Part shown: positions 25,873 to 36,580 of the stretch, one piece after another
Layout of the letters: the number at the start of each line of letters is the position of its first letter
How positions within the stretch are numbered: position 1 is the first letter of the stretch
DNA from: Williamsia maris
GTDB taxonomy: Bacteria; Actinomycetota; Actinomycetes; Mycobacteriales; Mycobacteriaceae
NCBI RefSeq assembly: GCF_024171815.1
Contig: NZ_JAMTCJ010000003.1
Location: forward strand, 1 to 64,000
DNA: 64,000 nucleotides
Direction: 5' to 3'
Translations under genes and position numbers: made by a program
Notes under the pieces: generated by a model
Told to the model about the DNA's origin: nothing
What the model saw: only the letters and a program-made list of their open reading frames with translations
Database searches by the model: none

Positions 25873-26091
25873 AGTTGTCCTCACTCCGCGTCGGCGACGA
25901 CGCGATGGTTGACGGATGGTGTCGGTGATCTCGCCGGCGACGGCGGTCACGACTGGTGGGTGGTGTCGTGCCCTGTCACTGCGACGGTCTGACAGCGGAC
26001 GGACTCGACAGCGCACCACGGGCTGCCTCCATCGTAAGTGCGACCACCGACAGTTTGATTCCGAGCCGGTCGGCGGACATCGGTCGGCCGG

Positions 26092-26104
26092 TAGCGTTGG
26101 CGCC
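26092..26104 (+). promoter_or_regulatory. Candidate leaderless promoter of the metallo-hydrolase gene
   Basis: TAGCGT (26092-26097) lies seven bases before the ATG at 26105, the spacing expected when transcription starts on the A of the start codon. There is no ribosome-binding site. No clear -35 hexamer is visible. Confidence 0.4.
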
Positions 26105-26788
26105 ATGAGTGCAGCCGAGATCACCGTGTCCGACACCTACACCGGCGACCTGTCCGAAACCGACGGTGCGCAGCGCCGATCGGTCACGGGCGCGACGATC
26201 ACCAAGATGTCGGTCGGTCCGATGGACAACAACGTGTACGTGGTGACCTGCACCGAGACAGGTGACCAACTCCTCATCGACGCCGCCAACGATGCCGACG
26301 ACATCCTCGGGCTCGTCGACGCCCTCCCCGGGACGCCGAGACTGATCTTCACCACCCACCAACACTTCGATCACTGGCAGGCCCTGGCCGCCGTCCGCGA
26401 GTCGACGGGCGTCCCGACCGCCGCGGGCCGGATCGACGCCCCGGAGATCCCGGTGACCACCGACCGCCCCGTCGACGACGGCGACACCATCGAGATCGGT
26501 TCCTTGCGTTTCTCGGCGATCCACCTCGTCGGCCACACCCCCGGGTCGATCGCCCTGGCGATGTCCGACGGCGAGCGGACGCACCTGTTCACCGGAGACA
26601 GCCTCTTCCCCGGCGGGGTCGGCAAGACCTGGCAGCCGGGCGACTTCGAGATCCTGCTGAACGACGTCAGCACCAAGCTCTTCGACCGCTTCGACGACGA
26701 CACGGCGGTCTATCCCGGTCACGGTCTGGACACGACCATCGGAACCGAACGCCCCCAGCTGGGCGAATGGCGTGAACGCGGTTGGTGA
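26105..26788 (+). CDS. Metallo-beta-lactamase fold hydrolase (glyoxalase II-like)
   Basis: 227-residue MBL-fold enzyme. The zinc motif TTHQHFDH gives His85, His87, Asp89 and His90. Further ligands are in VGHTPGS, FTGDSLF and the terminal VYPGHG. The closest known group is glyoxalase II-like thioesterases, as encoded beside uvrA in mycobacteria (Rv1637c position); the true substrate is not known. Divergent from uvrA with a 232-base shared upstream region. Confidence 0.88.
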   Translation: MSAAEITVSDTYTGDLSETDGAQRRSVTGATITKMSVGPMDNNVYVVTCTETGDQLLIDAANDADDILGLVDALPGTPRLIFTTHQHFDHWQALAAVRESTGVPTAAGRIDAPEIPVTTDRPVDDGDTIEIGSLRFSAIHLVGHTPGSIALAMSDGERTHLFTGDSLFPGGVGKTWQPGDFEILLNDVSTKLFDRFDDDTAVYPGHGLDTTIGTERPQLGEWRERGW

Positions 26789-26852
26789 TCGACGCCGCGC
26801 CGTCCACACCGGCAGGGGTCAGCCGGTAACCTCGGAACGGCCCTGTGACACA

Positions 26853-26874
26853 CCGTCGTCGTCCCCGACGACGG
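26853..26874 (+). other. Perfect inverted repeat upstream of the DoxX-repeat gene
   Basis: CCGTCGTCG and CGACGACGG flank a 4-base loop, between a TAACCT -10 candidate (26827-26832) and the ribosome-binding site of the gene at 26903. It would form a 9-bp hairpin in the 5' UTR. No U-tract follows. Role unknown. Confidence 0.4.
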
Positions 26875-26902
26875 CAGGGTCAATGACCCGAGGAGGCCAT
26901 CA

Positions 26903-28138
26903 GTGTTGATCCGCCGAATTGCCCGCCCGATGCTCGCGAGCGTGTTCGTCGCATCGGGCATCAACGCTTTGCGAAACCCCGAGCAGCTTGCCGAAACCGC
27001 GCAGCCGTTCGTCAAGAAGGCACAAGAGGTCCTGCCCGACGAGGTCGTCGAACCCATCCCGTCCGACACCGTCACGTTGGTCCGGATCAACGGAGCGATC
27101 CAGCTCGGTGGCGGCGTCCTGCTCGCCACCGGCAAGTTCCCGCGTTTCGCCGCCCTGGGGCTCGCCGGCTCGATTGTCCCGACAACGCTTGCCGGACATG
27201 ACTTCTGGACCAAGACCGATCCGCAGGAACGCCAGTACCACCAGACGCAGTTCCTCAAGAACCTGAGCCTGCTCGGCGGTCTGCTCATCACTGCGGTCGA
27301 CACCGAGGGCAAGCCCTCGGTGGCGTGGCGGTCCCGCAAGGCGGTCGAACACGCGTCCGACGCCGTGAGCGCGGCACTGCCGTTCGGCGGAGACAGCAGC
27401 AGCGACACCTTCGAGCACCTCCGGTCGGCCGCGGCCGACCGCGCGAGCCAGGTCGCCGAGATCGCCAAGGATCGCGGACCGGGCGTCCTCGAGGCAGCCA
27501 AGGATCGGGCCACCCCGCTCGCCGAGGCCGCCGTGGAGCGCGGGTCGAAGCTGGCCGAGGTCGCCAAGGACAAGGCGACCCCGTACGCCGAGGCCGCCGC
27601 CGAGCGCGGATCCGAGCTGGGCGAGAAGGCCGCGAAGGTCGCTCGCAAGCGCGCCGAGAAGGCGGGCAAGGTCGCCCGCAAGGAGGGCAACAAGGCCGCC
27701 AAGAAGGCCCGCAAGCGCGGGTCGGAGATCGCCGACCTCGCGGCCAAGCGGGGCTCGGAGTTCGCCGACACCGCCCGCGAGCGTGGGATCGAACTCGCCG
27801 AGACGGCCCGCGACCGCGGCGCCGATTACGCCGACACCGCGGCCGATCGCGGCTCCAAGCTGGCCGACAAGGCGTCCAAGCGTGGGTCCGTCTTCGCCGA
27901 CGAGGCGCAGAAGCGTGGTGCGGAGTTCCTCGAGCAGGCCCGCGAGCGGAGTCTCGAGTTCGCCGACACCGCCCGTGACCGCGCACCCGAGCTCGCCGAC
28001 ACCGCCCGTAGCCGCGCCGCGGACTGGGCGTCGACGGCCGAGGCCCGTGGCCAGAAGCTCTCGAAGCGTGCGCAGAAGCGCGCCCAGAAGGCTGCGGTCA
28101 AGCAGGCCGTGCAGGCTGCGATCAGCAACGTCAAGTAA
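26903..28138 (+). CDS. DoxX-like membrane protein with long 11-residue-repeat tail
   Basis: 411 residues. Residues 1-135 are a DoxX-type membrane domain with hydrophobic helices (MLASVFVASGINALRNP, then GAIQLGGGVLLATG, LGLAGSIVPTTLAGHDF and LSLLGGLLITAVD). From ~178 to ~405 the protein is one highly charged helical array of about twenty 11-residue units of pattern (D/E/K)-R-G-S-x-hydrophobic-A-D/E-x-A, with a +4 phase slip in the very basic centre (EKAAKVARKRAEKAGKVARK). Such hendecads form amphipathic helices in LEA proteins, synucleins and apolipoproteins. The tail may coat membrane or lipid surfaces; this is inference. GTG start, AGGAGG six bases upstream. Confidence 0.85.
   Translation: MLIRRIARPMLASVFVASGINALRNPEQLAETAQPFVKKAQEVLPDEVVEPIPSDTVTLVRINGAIQLGGGVLLATGKFPRFAALGLAGSIVPTTLAGHDFWTKTDPQERQYHQTQFLKNLSLLGGLLITAVDTEGKPSVAWRSRKAVEHASDAVSAALPFGGDSSSDTFEHLRSAAADRASQVAEIAKDRGPGVLEAAKDRATPLAEAAVERGSKLAEVAKDKATPYAEAAAERGSELGEKAAKVARKRAEKAGKVARKEGNKAAKKARKRGSEIADLAAKRGSEFADTARERGIELAETARDRGADYADTAADRGSKLADKASKRGSVFADEAQKRGAEFLEQARERSLEFADTARDRAPELADTARSRAADWASTAEARGQKLSKRAQKRAQKAAVKQAVQAAISNVK
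27434..28117 (+). repeat. Coding tandem repeats, 33-bp period (11-residue hendecads)
   Basis: About twenty degenerate 33-bp units inside the DoxX-repeat gene encode 11-mers such as RGSEFADTARE, RGIELAETARD, RGADYADTAAD and RGSKLADKASK. The units are diverged at DNA level, so the array is old rather than a recent slippage product. The phase shifts by four codons in the Lys/Arg/Ala-rich middle. Confidence 0.85.
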
Positions 28139-28149
28139 TCCCACGAGGT

Positions 28150-28180
28150 CCGTGGCGGGTGTCGAGCACGCCCGCCACGG
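28150..28180 (+). terminator. Terminator-like hairpin after the DoxX-repeat gene
   Basis: A perfect 10-bp inverted repeat CCGTGGCGGG/CCCGCCACGG with an 11-base loop starts 12 bases after the stop at 28138. There is no U-tract, as is common for actinobacterial hairpins. It separates the gene from helR. Confidence 0.5.
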
Positions 28181-28217
28181 ATCGTCGTGTCACCCACGGA
28201 AGGCTCCTGATCCACCC

Positions 28218-30548
28218 ATGACCCGGACGCGGGAGACCGCACCCCTGCCCGACCGGGACGACACCGGTCGCGACGATGAGTCCGATTCCCCCATCTCGGC
28301 CGAGCAATCCCATCTCGACGTCATCTACGCACGTCTCGATCGCATGCGACGGTCGACCTCCACCCGCCTGCAGACCGCGCTACGCGAGTCCGGCGGAACC
28401 CCACAGGCCCGCTCCGAACGTGAGTCGTACGAGCGGATGTACCACGACGATCTCACCAAATACGATGCCGCCGAACACAACCTGTACTTCGGACGTCTCG
28501 ATCTCTCCGACGGCGAGACACGCACGATCGGTCGCATCGGCATCCTCGACGACGACGAGAACGACTCCACCCTGCTGCTCGACTGGCGTGCACCGCTGTC
28601 GCGGCCGTTCTATCTCGCCACACCCGCCGCACCGGACTCGGTTGCCGTGCGTCGTCACATCCGGACGCGCAACCGTCGGGTCACCGCGGTCAACGACGAA
28701 CGCCTCGACGCCGGTGACATCGACGCGGTCTCGCGAGGCGACGTCGTCAACGAGGCCGCACTGATCGGTGCGCTGAACGCCGCCCGCACCGGCGAGATGG
28801 TCGACATCGTCGAGACCATCCAGCGCGAACAGGACCTCATCATCCGGTCCACGCACCGCGGCGTGACCGTCGTGCAGGGCGGTCCGGGTACCGGCAAGAC
28901 CGCCGTGGCCCTGCACCGTGCCGCCTATCTGCTCTACACCCACCGGGACACGCTTTCCCGCAGCGGCGTCCTGATCATCGGGCCGAACGACGACTTCCTG
29001 CGCTACATCGGGCAGGTGCTGCCCTCGCTGGGTGAGACCGGCGTCCTGTTGTCGACGGTCGGCGCGCTCTACCCGGGCGTCGTGGCCACCCGTGTCGACG
29101 ACCGCACCGGCGCAGCGGTCAAGGGTGATCTGCGCATGATCCAGGTGCTGAAGAACGCTGTCCGCGAGACGCAGTCGCTCCCGTCGGAGACGGTGACCGT
29201 GCGATTCGACGGCTACCCCCTGGAGATCGATCGCGACCTGGTCCGGCGGGCCCGCGGCCGAGCCCGGTCGAGTCGGCGGGCGCACAACCAGGCCCGACCG
29301 TTGTTCCTGCGCGCGGCGCTCGACGAACTGGCCCAGCAGCACGCGCGGCGGATCGGGTCGAGCACCATCGACGGTTCGCAGCTCCTCAGTGCCGGCGACG
29401 TGGCCGACATCCGTGACGAGATGGAATCCGACGCCGAGATCCTGACCGCCCTCGCCCGTTTCTGGCCCCAACTGACCCCGGACCGACTCCTGCACGACTT
29501 CCTCTCCGACACCGGCCGCATCCGGGCCGTCACACGCGGCTGGACGGCCACCGACCGCGAGGCGCTGCACCGCGGCGCCGGGTCCCGGGGAGGTGTCACC
29601 GAGAGCGACGTCCCACTGCTCGACGAGTTGGCCGAGATCATCGGCTACGACACCGCCGACGACGAGCGCTCCGAGCAGGCACGGTGGCGCAAGCAGTTGG
29701 CCGACGCCCAGGACGCGCTCGACATCCTGACCGGTTCGGCCCCACAGGATCTCGAGGACGAACTCGACCCCGAGATCCTGATGGCCTACGACCTCATCGA
29801 CGCCGAACAGTTGGCCGCACGACAGACGCAACGGCACAGTCAGACGACCGCTGAACGTGCCCACGGCGACCGCACCTGGGCGTTCGGCCACGTGATCGTC
29901 GACGAGGCACAGGAGATCTCGGCGATGGGATGGCGGATGATCATGCGCCGCATCCCGAATCGGTGGATGACGATCATCGGCGACACCGCCCAGACCGGTG
30001 ATCCCGCGGGTACCACGTCGTGGGGATCGGTGCTCGAGCCGTACGTCGCCCGGCGCTGGCAACAACACGACCTCACGGTCAACTACCGCACGCCGGCCGA
30101 GATCATGTCGGTCGCGGCCGATGTGCTCGCACAGATCGATCCCGACCGATCCGCACCCACATCGATCCGCCACTCCGAGGTGCCGCCGCGCGCGGTGCGT
30201 GTCAGCGGTGACGGGTTGGCCGACGCCGCGGTGTCCGCGGCGACCGGAGACGGGCAGGAGGCGGTCGACGACGGCGTCACCGCGATCATCGCCCCGGATG
30301 CCGATGTCGCGGCCATCACCGCTCGCGCCACGGAGACCGGTGGGGCCGCGGCCGGTGTGCGGGTGCTCACCGTGACGCAGTGCAAGGGACTCGAGTTCGA
30401 CCGGACCGTGGTCGTCGAACCGGCGTCAATCGTCGAACAGTCACCCCGGGGGCTCAACGACCTCTACGTGGCCCTGACGCGGGCGACGCAGCGGCTCACC
30501 GTGGTGCATTCGGCCGACCTGCCGAACGCACTCGCCGCGCTCGGCTGA
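28218..30548 (+). CDS. helR: HelR-type RNA polymerase recycling ATPase (UvrD/HelD-like)
   Basis: 776-residue superfamily 1 ATPase of the HelD/HelR group, which pulls stalled or rifamycin-bound RNA polymerase off DNA. The N-terminal ~200 residues hold the coiled-coil arm (EQSHLDVIYARLDRMRRST) typical of HelD. Walker A GGPGTGKT is at 221-228 and Walker B VIVDEAQEIS further on. Motif III GDTAQTGD, then VNYRTPAEI, VLTVTQCKGLEFD and LYVALTRATQRL complete the helicase set. ATG start chosen at 28218. HelR proteins of Streptomyces and Mycobacterium abscessus give rifamycin tolerance; that role here is inference. Confidence 0.85.
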   Translation: MTRTRETAPLPDRDDTGRDDESDSPISAEQSHLDVIYARLDRMRRSTSTRLQTALRESGGTPQARSERESYERMYHDDLTKYDAAEHNLYFGRLDLSDGETRTIGRIGILDDDENDSTLLLDWRAPLSRPFYLATPAAPDSVAVRRHIRTRNRRVTAVNDERLDAGDIDAVSRGDVVNEAALIGALNAARTGEMVDIVETIQREQDLIIRSTHRGVTVVQGGPGTGKTAVALHRAAYLLYTHRDTLSRSGVLIIGPNDDFLRYIGQVLPSLGETGVLLSTVGALYPGVVATRVDDRTGAAVKGDLRMIQVLKNAVRETQSLPSETVTVRFDGYPLEIDRDLVRRARGRARSSRRAHNQARPLFLRAALDELAQQHARRIGSSTIDGSQLLSAGDVADIRDEMESDAEILTALARFWPQLTPDRLLHDFLSDTGRIRAVTRGWTATDREALHRGAGSRGGVTESDVPLLDELAEIIGYDTADDERSEQARWRKQLADAQDALDILTGSAPQDLEDELDPEILMAYDLIDAEQLAARQTQRHSQTTAERAHGDRTWAFGHVIVDEAQEISAMGWRMIMRRIPNRWMTIIGDTAQTGDPAGTTSWGSVLEPYVARRWQQHDLTVNYRTPAEIMSVAADVLAQIDPDRSAPTSIRHSEVPPRAVRVSGDGLADAAVSAATGDGQEAVDDGVTAIIAPDADVAAITARATETGGAAAGVRVLTVTQCKGLEFDRTVVVEPASIVEQSPRGLNDLYVALTRATQRLTVVHSADLPNALAALG

Positions 30549-30592
30549 GAGCCGAACGCGGCGAGGGTGTCGTGCGGGGTGACCGCGAGGGG

Positions 30593-31045
30593 TCAGACCG
30601 TGTGGACGATCAGGACGTCGCAGGCGGATTTGCGGGCGACGTCGGCGGGGACGGATCCCAGGAGACGGCCGGCGATCGAGTTGAGGCCCTTGTTACCGAC
30701 GACCAGCAGGTCGGCCTTGGTGTCTCCGACGAGCTGGAGCAGGGCGTCGACGGGGGCACCCTTGATCGGGCGGGTGTTGACGTTGGCGGTGTTGGCGCCG
30801 GCGCGGGTTGCGCGTTCACGTGCGGTGCGCAGGATCTCGTCGGTGGGGGCCGTCCCGTGCACCTGGTAGGCCTCGTCCTTGAGGACGTCGGACACCGAGT
30901 TCACGTCGCGACCCTCGTGCGGGAAGAACGCGCAGGCGATGACCAGTTTGGCGGTGTCCCCAGCGATGGCGCCGGCACGTTCGACCGCCTTGAGTGACGA
31001 CTCCGAACCGTCCGTTCCGACGACAACTGTCTGGTACGCGCTCAT
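30593..31045 (-). CDS. Universal stress protein (Rv1636 type)
   Basis: 150-residue single-domain UspA. Nucleotide-binding residues are in VVVGTDGSESSLKA (N-terminus) and VVGNKGLNSIAGRLLGSVP (G-x2-G-x9-G-S). It aligns with mycobacterial Rv1636, which binds cAMP; that ligand is inferred. ATG at 31045 with GGAGG six bases upstream; an in-frame ATG 36 bases earlier lacks one. It sits downstream of uvrB on the same strand and is convergent with helR. Confidence 0.92.
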   Translation of the reverse strand: MSAYQTVVVGTDGSESSLKAVERAGAIAGDTAKLVIACAFFPHEGRDVNSVSDVLKDEAYQVHGTAPTDEILRTARERATRAGANTANVNTRPIKGAPVDALLQLVGDTKADLLVVGNKGLNSIAGRLLGSVPADVARKSACDVLIVHTV

Positions 31046-31290
31046 CCATTCCTCCGTTTGTGTCGACGACTTCGTCGTCATGTTTCGGTGACAACCTCAT
31101 ACCGTCGTGGGATTTCACGACGGCGTCGTCACCCGAGTTTCTCAGACAACGCTGTGGCGACGATCAACTGCGATGGACGACACCGTGTGTCACGAGGTCG
31201 CACCGTAGCTGGATTGCCGCCACTGAACTGGGACAATAGTTGCACAAATGCACTCCTGTCCGTCGATCGTGGGTATCGCCACACCGGGTG

Positions 31291-33444
<2,154 letters not shown>

Positions 33445-33497
33445 GTACCCAGAGTAGGCGCGGGGTACGACAGAGCTCGGACGAAGCCCGACCGCAC

Positions 33498-33510
33498 TAG
33501 AGTCCTGCGC
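33498..33510 (+). promoter_or_regulatory. Candidate leaderless promoter of the DUF402 gene
   Basis: TAGAGT (33498-33503) is followed by seven bases and then ATG at 33511, so transcription would begin on the start codon. No ribosome-binding site is present and the -35 region is not conserved. Confidence 0.4.
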
Positions 33511-34047
33511 ATGGCGGCGTCGGAATCACCCCCTCCCCACCCGCCCAAACGTGAGGTCTTCGACGTGCGGGCGATGATCAACACCGACAACAAGGGGTTC
33601 GTCCGACCGGTCGAGACCTACACCGAGACCGGGTTCGGCCTGTACATGTCGCGCACGGCCGACCACCCGCGGTTCCACCGCCTCGAGTCGTGGTTGCTGC
33701 CCGGGCTCGGACTGCGGGTCAGCATCTTCCATCTCGTGGCGGGCCACCACACCGGGCAGCGCCTCTACCTCGACGTGGGCGAGTTCTCCGGCCCCGACAC
33801 ACACGGGTGCTGGCACGCGGAGGACTGGTATCTCGACCTGATCGACGTTCCCGGGCGGCCACTCGAGCTCGTCGACGTCGACGAGCTCTTCGAGGCCCAC
33901 CACGCCGGCCTGCTCACCGCCGACGCGTCGGTCCGGGCCGTGGGGATCGCCACCCGCACGTTGGTGGGTGCGGCCGAGCACGGCCACGATGTGGCGGCCT
34001 GGCTGGCGTCCGCGGGGGCGCCACTGACCTGGGAGTCGGGGCGCTGA
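33511..34047 (+). CDS. DUF402 domain protein
   Basis: 178-residue protein with the DUF402/FomD-like core: [37 protein letters not shown] (~104-140). FomD-type members are metal-dependent hydrolases of nucleotide-linked substrates; what this one acts on is unknown. Divergent from uvrB and convergent with coaE, in the mycobacterial Rv1632c position. ATG set by the leaderless -10. Confidence 0.8.
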   Translation: MAASESPPPHPPKREVFDVRAMINTDNKGFVRPVETYTETGFGLYMSRTADHPRFHRLESWLLPGLGLRVSIFHLVAGHHTGQRLYLDVGEFSGPDTHGCWHAEDWYLDLIDVPGRPLELVDVDELFEAHHAGLLTADASVRAVGIATRTLVGAAEHGHDVAAWLASAGAPLTWESGR

Positions 34048-34054
34048 GCCCGAT

Positions 34055-34070
34055 CGGTACGGCCGTACCG
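34055..34070. other. 16-bp perfect palindrome between DUF402 gene and coaE
   Basis: CGGTACGGCCGTACCG lies in the 23 bases between the two convergent stop codons. It could fold as a short bidirectional hairpin but has no loop spacer or U-tract. It may be a weak terminator or simply a restriction-like palindrome. Confidence 0.35.
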
Positions 34071-35030
34071 CTAGGGGGTCGCGGCGCGACTCGATGAGTC
34101 GTCGATCTCGACGCGTACGGTCGCGGGTCGACCCGGGTCGGCGGAGGCGTACGCCGCCTCGTCGTCGGCGACTCGGGGGAAGCCGCCTGCGACCAGCGCG
34201 GCGGCGAGCGCATCGCCGGCGCCGGGGTCCCGTGCGGTGATCTGGAGGTCGATGACGTCCGGTGCGTCGCGATCCGGAACCGCGGTGGGACCGACGTGCT
34301 CGACCGCGACCGCATGCTCTGCGGCCAGTACGCGGAGTCGGTCGCGAAGCCGTCGTCCCTGACGCGCCCATGCGGGGTCGGCGGGCACGGTGTGCTGGTC
34401 GTCGCGAGCGGCGGGGGTGCCCGTTCGCACGTTGGCCTCGTAGGGAACGAGTCGTTCGTCCCACACCCGAGCGGCGAGGGCGGCGAGATCGTCGGCGGTT
34501 CCGCTGTTGTCGAGCCAGACGTCGGCCACCTCGCGACGCTGGTCCACCGTGGCCTGCGACCGGATGCGTGCGCGGGCGTCGTCGGCGTCCATGCCCCGCA
34601 GCCCGGTGAGGCGTTCGACACGTAGCTCTTCGTCGGCGTGCACGATGATCACGAGGTTGAAGAACGGGGCCATGCCGCCCTCCACGAGCAGCGGCACGTC
34701 CTGGACGACGATCGCGTCGTCGGGAGCGGCACCGAGCAGTTCCCATGTGCGGGCACCGACGCGGGGATGGGTGATGGCGTTGAGTCGTTGACGCTGTTCC
34801 TCGTCGACGAACGCCTTCGCGGCGAGCGCAGCGCGGTCCAGACTGCCGTCCTCGGCGAGGATGTCGTCACCGAAGGCCTCGACCAGCTCGGCGAGTCCGT
34901 CGGTGCCGGGCGCGACCACCTCACGTGCGATCTTGTCCGCGTCGATGAGGTAGGCGCCGCGTTCGGTGAAGGTGCGGGCGACGGTCGATTTACCGGCGCC
35001 GATTCCGCCGGACAGGCCAACTCTGATCAC
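34071..35030 (-). CDS. coaE: Dephospho-CoA kinase with shortened GrpB-like C-terminal domain
   Basis: 319 residues. The N-terminal ~200 are CoaE, which phosphorylates dephospho-CoA in the last step of CoA synthesis: P-loop GLSGGIGAGKST at 5-16, lid and DVPLLVEGGM. Residues ~205-319 begin a GrpB/UPF0157 domain (AVEHVGPTAVPDRDAPDVIDLQI), as in mycobacterial CoaE. The mycobacterial protein is about 400 residues, so this GrpB part lacks its final ~85. No remnant follows the stop, where the DUF402 gene ends. GTG start at 35030. Confidence 0.94.
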   Translation of the reverse strand: MIRVGLSGGIGAGKSTVARTFTERGAYLIDADKIAREVVAPGTDGLAELVEAFGDDILAEDGSLDRAALAAKAFVDEEQRQRLNAITHPRVGARTWELLGAAPDDAIVVQDVPLLVEGGMAPFFNLVIIVHADEELRVERLTGLRGMDADDARARIRSQATVDQRREVADVWLDNSGTADDLAALAARVWDERLVPYEANVRTGTPAARDDQHTVPADPAWARQGRRLRDRLRVLAAEHAVAVEHVGPTAVPDRDAPDVIDLQITARDPGAGDALAAALVAGGFPRVADDEAAYASADPGRPATVRVEIDDSSSRAATP

Positions 35031-35060
35031 GCCGACCAGTGTGGCAGACGCTCAGGCGCC

Positions 35061-36308
35061 CTACTTCGGGAAGACGCCCAGCAAATACGACAGCTGCGTC
35101 ACGAGCGGGTTGAGGTCGAGCTTGTCGGGGTCCTTCTTGGGCTTGGTGTCCCACGGCTGGGTGGTGGTGGGGTCGGCGTACTTCGCGTTCTGTGCGCCTC
35201 GCACCACTGTCGGGTTCCCCTGCGCGACAGCACACTCGGCCTTGGTGTTGAACGGGAAGTCGTCGTAGTTGAGGTCGAAGTCGGGGTTCTTCTTCTTGAT
35301 CGCGGCGATCTCCGCCTTCGTGCTCTCGTAGCCCACGGTGCACGACGGCGAGTTGTTCGTCTCCAGCACCACGCCGAAGTGGATCGTGCCGTCACCGGGC
35401 GCGGTGGAGTAGCTGCCGCTCGACAGCGTGGACAGATTGGCCAGCGACGGGGAGATGAGCGGGAAGGTGCCCTTGATGTTGCGGACGTCGGTGGCGAGGT
35501 TGCGCACCACGGTGGTCGCGTCGCCGCCACTGCGTGTCAGCAGTGCCGAGATCTGCGTCGCCGACGCGGTTCCGGTGGTCAGCAATCGGCGGATCGACGG
35601 GTCGCTGCTCGCGAGTTGGGTGGTGATCAACCCGAGGCTCTTCGACCAGTCCAGGATGGCGTCGGACTGGTCGGCCTGGGTGCCCAGGACGGTGTCGGCG
35701 TTGCGGATCAACGAGATCGTCGCCGGCAGGTTGTCGTTGCCCGTCTTCGCCAAATTGGACAGCGAGTCGACGAGACCCTTCAGGTTCTCGCCGTTGCCGT
35801 TGAACGCCTTGCCCAGTTCGGTGACCACGGTGTTCAGATCGTCGATCGGTACCGAGTCCGACAGACCGATCGCACTCGACAACACGTCCTCGACCGGGGT
35901 AGGGATCGACGTGTCGGAGATGACCGAGCCGTTGCGCAGGTACGGTCCGCCCACGCTCGAGGGGCGCAGATCGACGAACTGCTCGCCGATCGCCGAGCGG
36001 TTGGCCACCACCGCCTGCGCGAGGGCCGGCACCTTCGGCCCGCCGGAGTCGAGATCGAGATCCACCCGCACGCCGTCGGGGCGCAGCGACAACGCCGACA
36101 CCCGCCCCACCGCGACACCCTGGTAGGTGACCTCGGCGTTGGTGAAGATGCCGCCGGAATCGGCGAAATCGGCGTGCACCGTGTACGAACCGACGCCGAC
36201 CAGCGTATCGAGACGGGCGTACCGGACCCCGACCACCGACAGCGCGACCACGGCCACCACGACCAGCGCCACGAGCTGCCAGATCTGCAGCCGACTCACC
36301 ATGTTCAC
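35061..36308 (-). CDS. Orphan MCE (MlaD-type) family protein
   Basis: 415 residues with one N-terminal membrane segment (~LQIWQLVALVVVAVVALSVVG) and an MCE/MlaD domain (SYTVHADFADSGGIFTNAEVTYQGVAVGRVSALSLRPDGVRVDLDL). A long helical part with VVRNLATDVRNIKG follows, then a proline-poor tail. MCE proteins shuttle lipids or sterols between envelope layers, normally as six-gene sets with YrbE permeases. Here a single gene stands between coaE and rpsA. I chose the GTG at 36308 because GGGAG is eight bases upstream; an ATG two codons later is possible. Confidence 0.82.
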   Translation of the reverse strand: MNMVSRLQIWQLVALVVVAVVALSVVGVRYARLDTLVGVGSYTVHADFADSGGIFTNAEVTYQGVAVGRVSALSLRPDGVRVDLDLDSGGPKVPALAQAVVANRSAIGEQFVDLRPSSVGGPYLRNGSVISDTSIPTPVEDVLSSAIGLSDSVPIDDLNTVVTELGKAFNGNGENLKGLVDSLSNLAKTGNDNLPATISLIRNADTVLGTQADQSDAILDWSKSLGLITTQLASSDPSIRRLLTTGTASATQISALLTRSGGDATTVVRNLATDVRNIKGTFPLISPSLANLSTLSSGSYSTAPGDGTIHFGVVLETNNSPSCTVGYESTKAEIAAIKKKNPDFDLNYDDFPFNTKAECAVAQGNPTVVRGAQNAKYADPTTTQPWDTKPKKDPDKLDLNPLVTQLSYLLGVFPK

Positions 36309-36377
36309 CGCGAACGCTCCCTCTCGGGTGGCCGATGTCCCGAACGCCACCCGCGGGCGCGAACGCGCCGGTCAGAA

Positions 36378-36410
36378 CATTGCCACACGCTCGAAAACAC
36401 TTGCAATGCA
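36378..36410 (-). promoter_or_regulatory. Candidate promoter of the orphan MCE gene
   Basis: On the minus strand TTGCAA, an 18-base spacer and CAATGT lie about 70-100 bases before the MCE start. The rest of 36309-36510 holds no gene that I can support. Confidence 0.3.
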
Positions 36411-36510
36411 AAATGGTTCATTCGGCGGCGTCGCGACAGTCGCCTTCGCCACGACACCCAGCGACTATGACGTGAGTCACGACAACTGGTTTGCGACGAT
36501 CAACCACAGC

Positions 36511-36549
36511 AAAAACCGCGGGCCCCTCCCGAGTGGAAGGGGCCCGCGG
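36511..36549 (-). terminator. Intrinsic terminator of rpsA
   Basis: A perfect 12-bp stem CCGCGGGCCCCT/AGGGGCCCGCGG with a 10-base loop is followed on the minus strand by TTTTT (36515-36511). It lies about 30 bases after the rpsA stop and insulates the MCE gene. It is the best rho-independent terminator in the window. Confidence 0.88.
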
Positions 36550-36580
36550 CCGGTGGTGCGTTCTTCGACGAACTCAGCGA

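Noticed and set aside
25873-26136. N-terminal extension of uvrA up to 26136
   Set aside because: It would cover the divergent metallo-hydrolase promoter and start codon and is not conserved. The family N-terminus begins at the GTG at 25872.
28139-28217. Rifamycin-associated element upstream of helR
   Set aside because: The only inverted repeat is CCGTGGCGGG/CCCGCCACGG, which looks like a terminator of the preceding gene.
36471-36481. Palindrome CGTGAGTCACG as a CRP-type site
   Set aside because: Its arms are separated by one base, not the six of TGTGA-N6-TCACA, and it is not placed against a convincing promoter.
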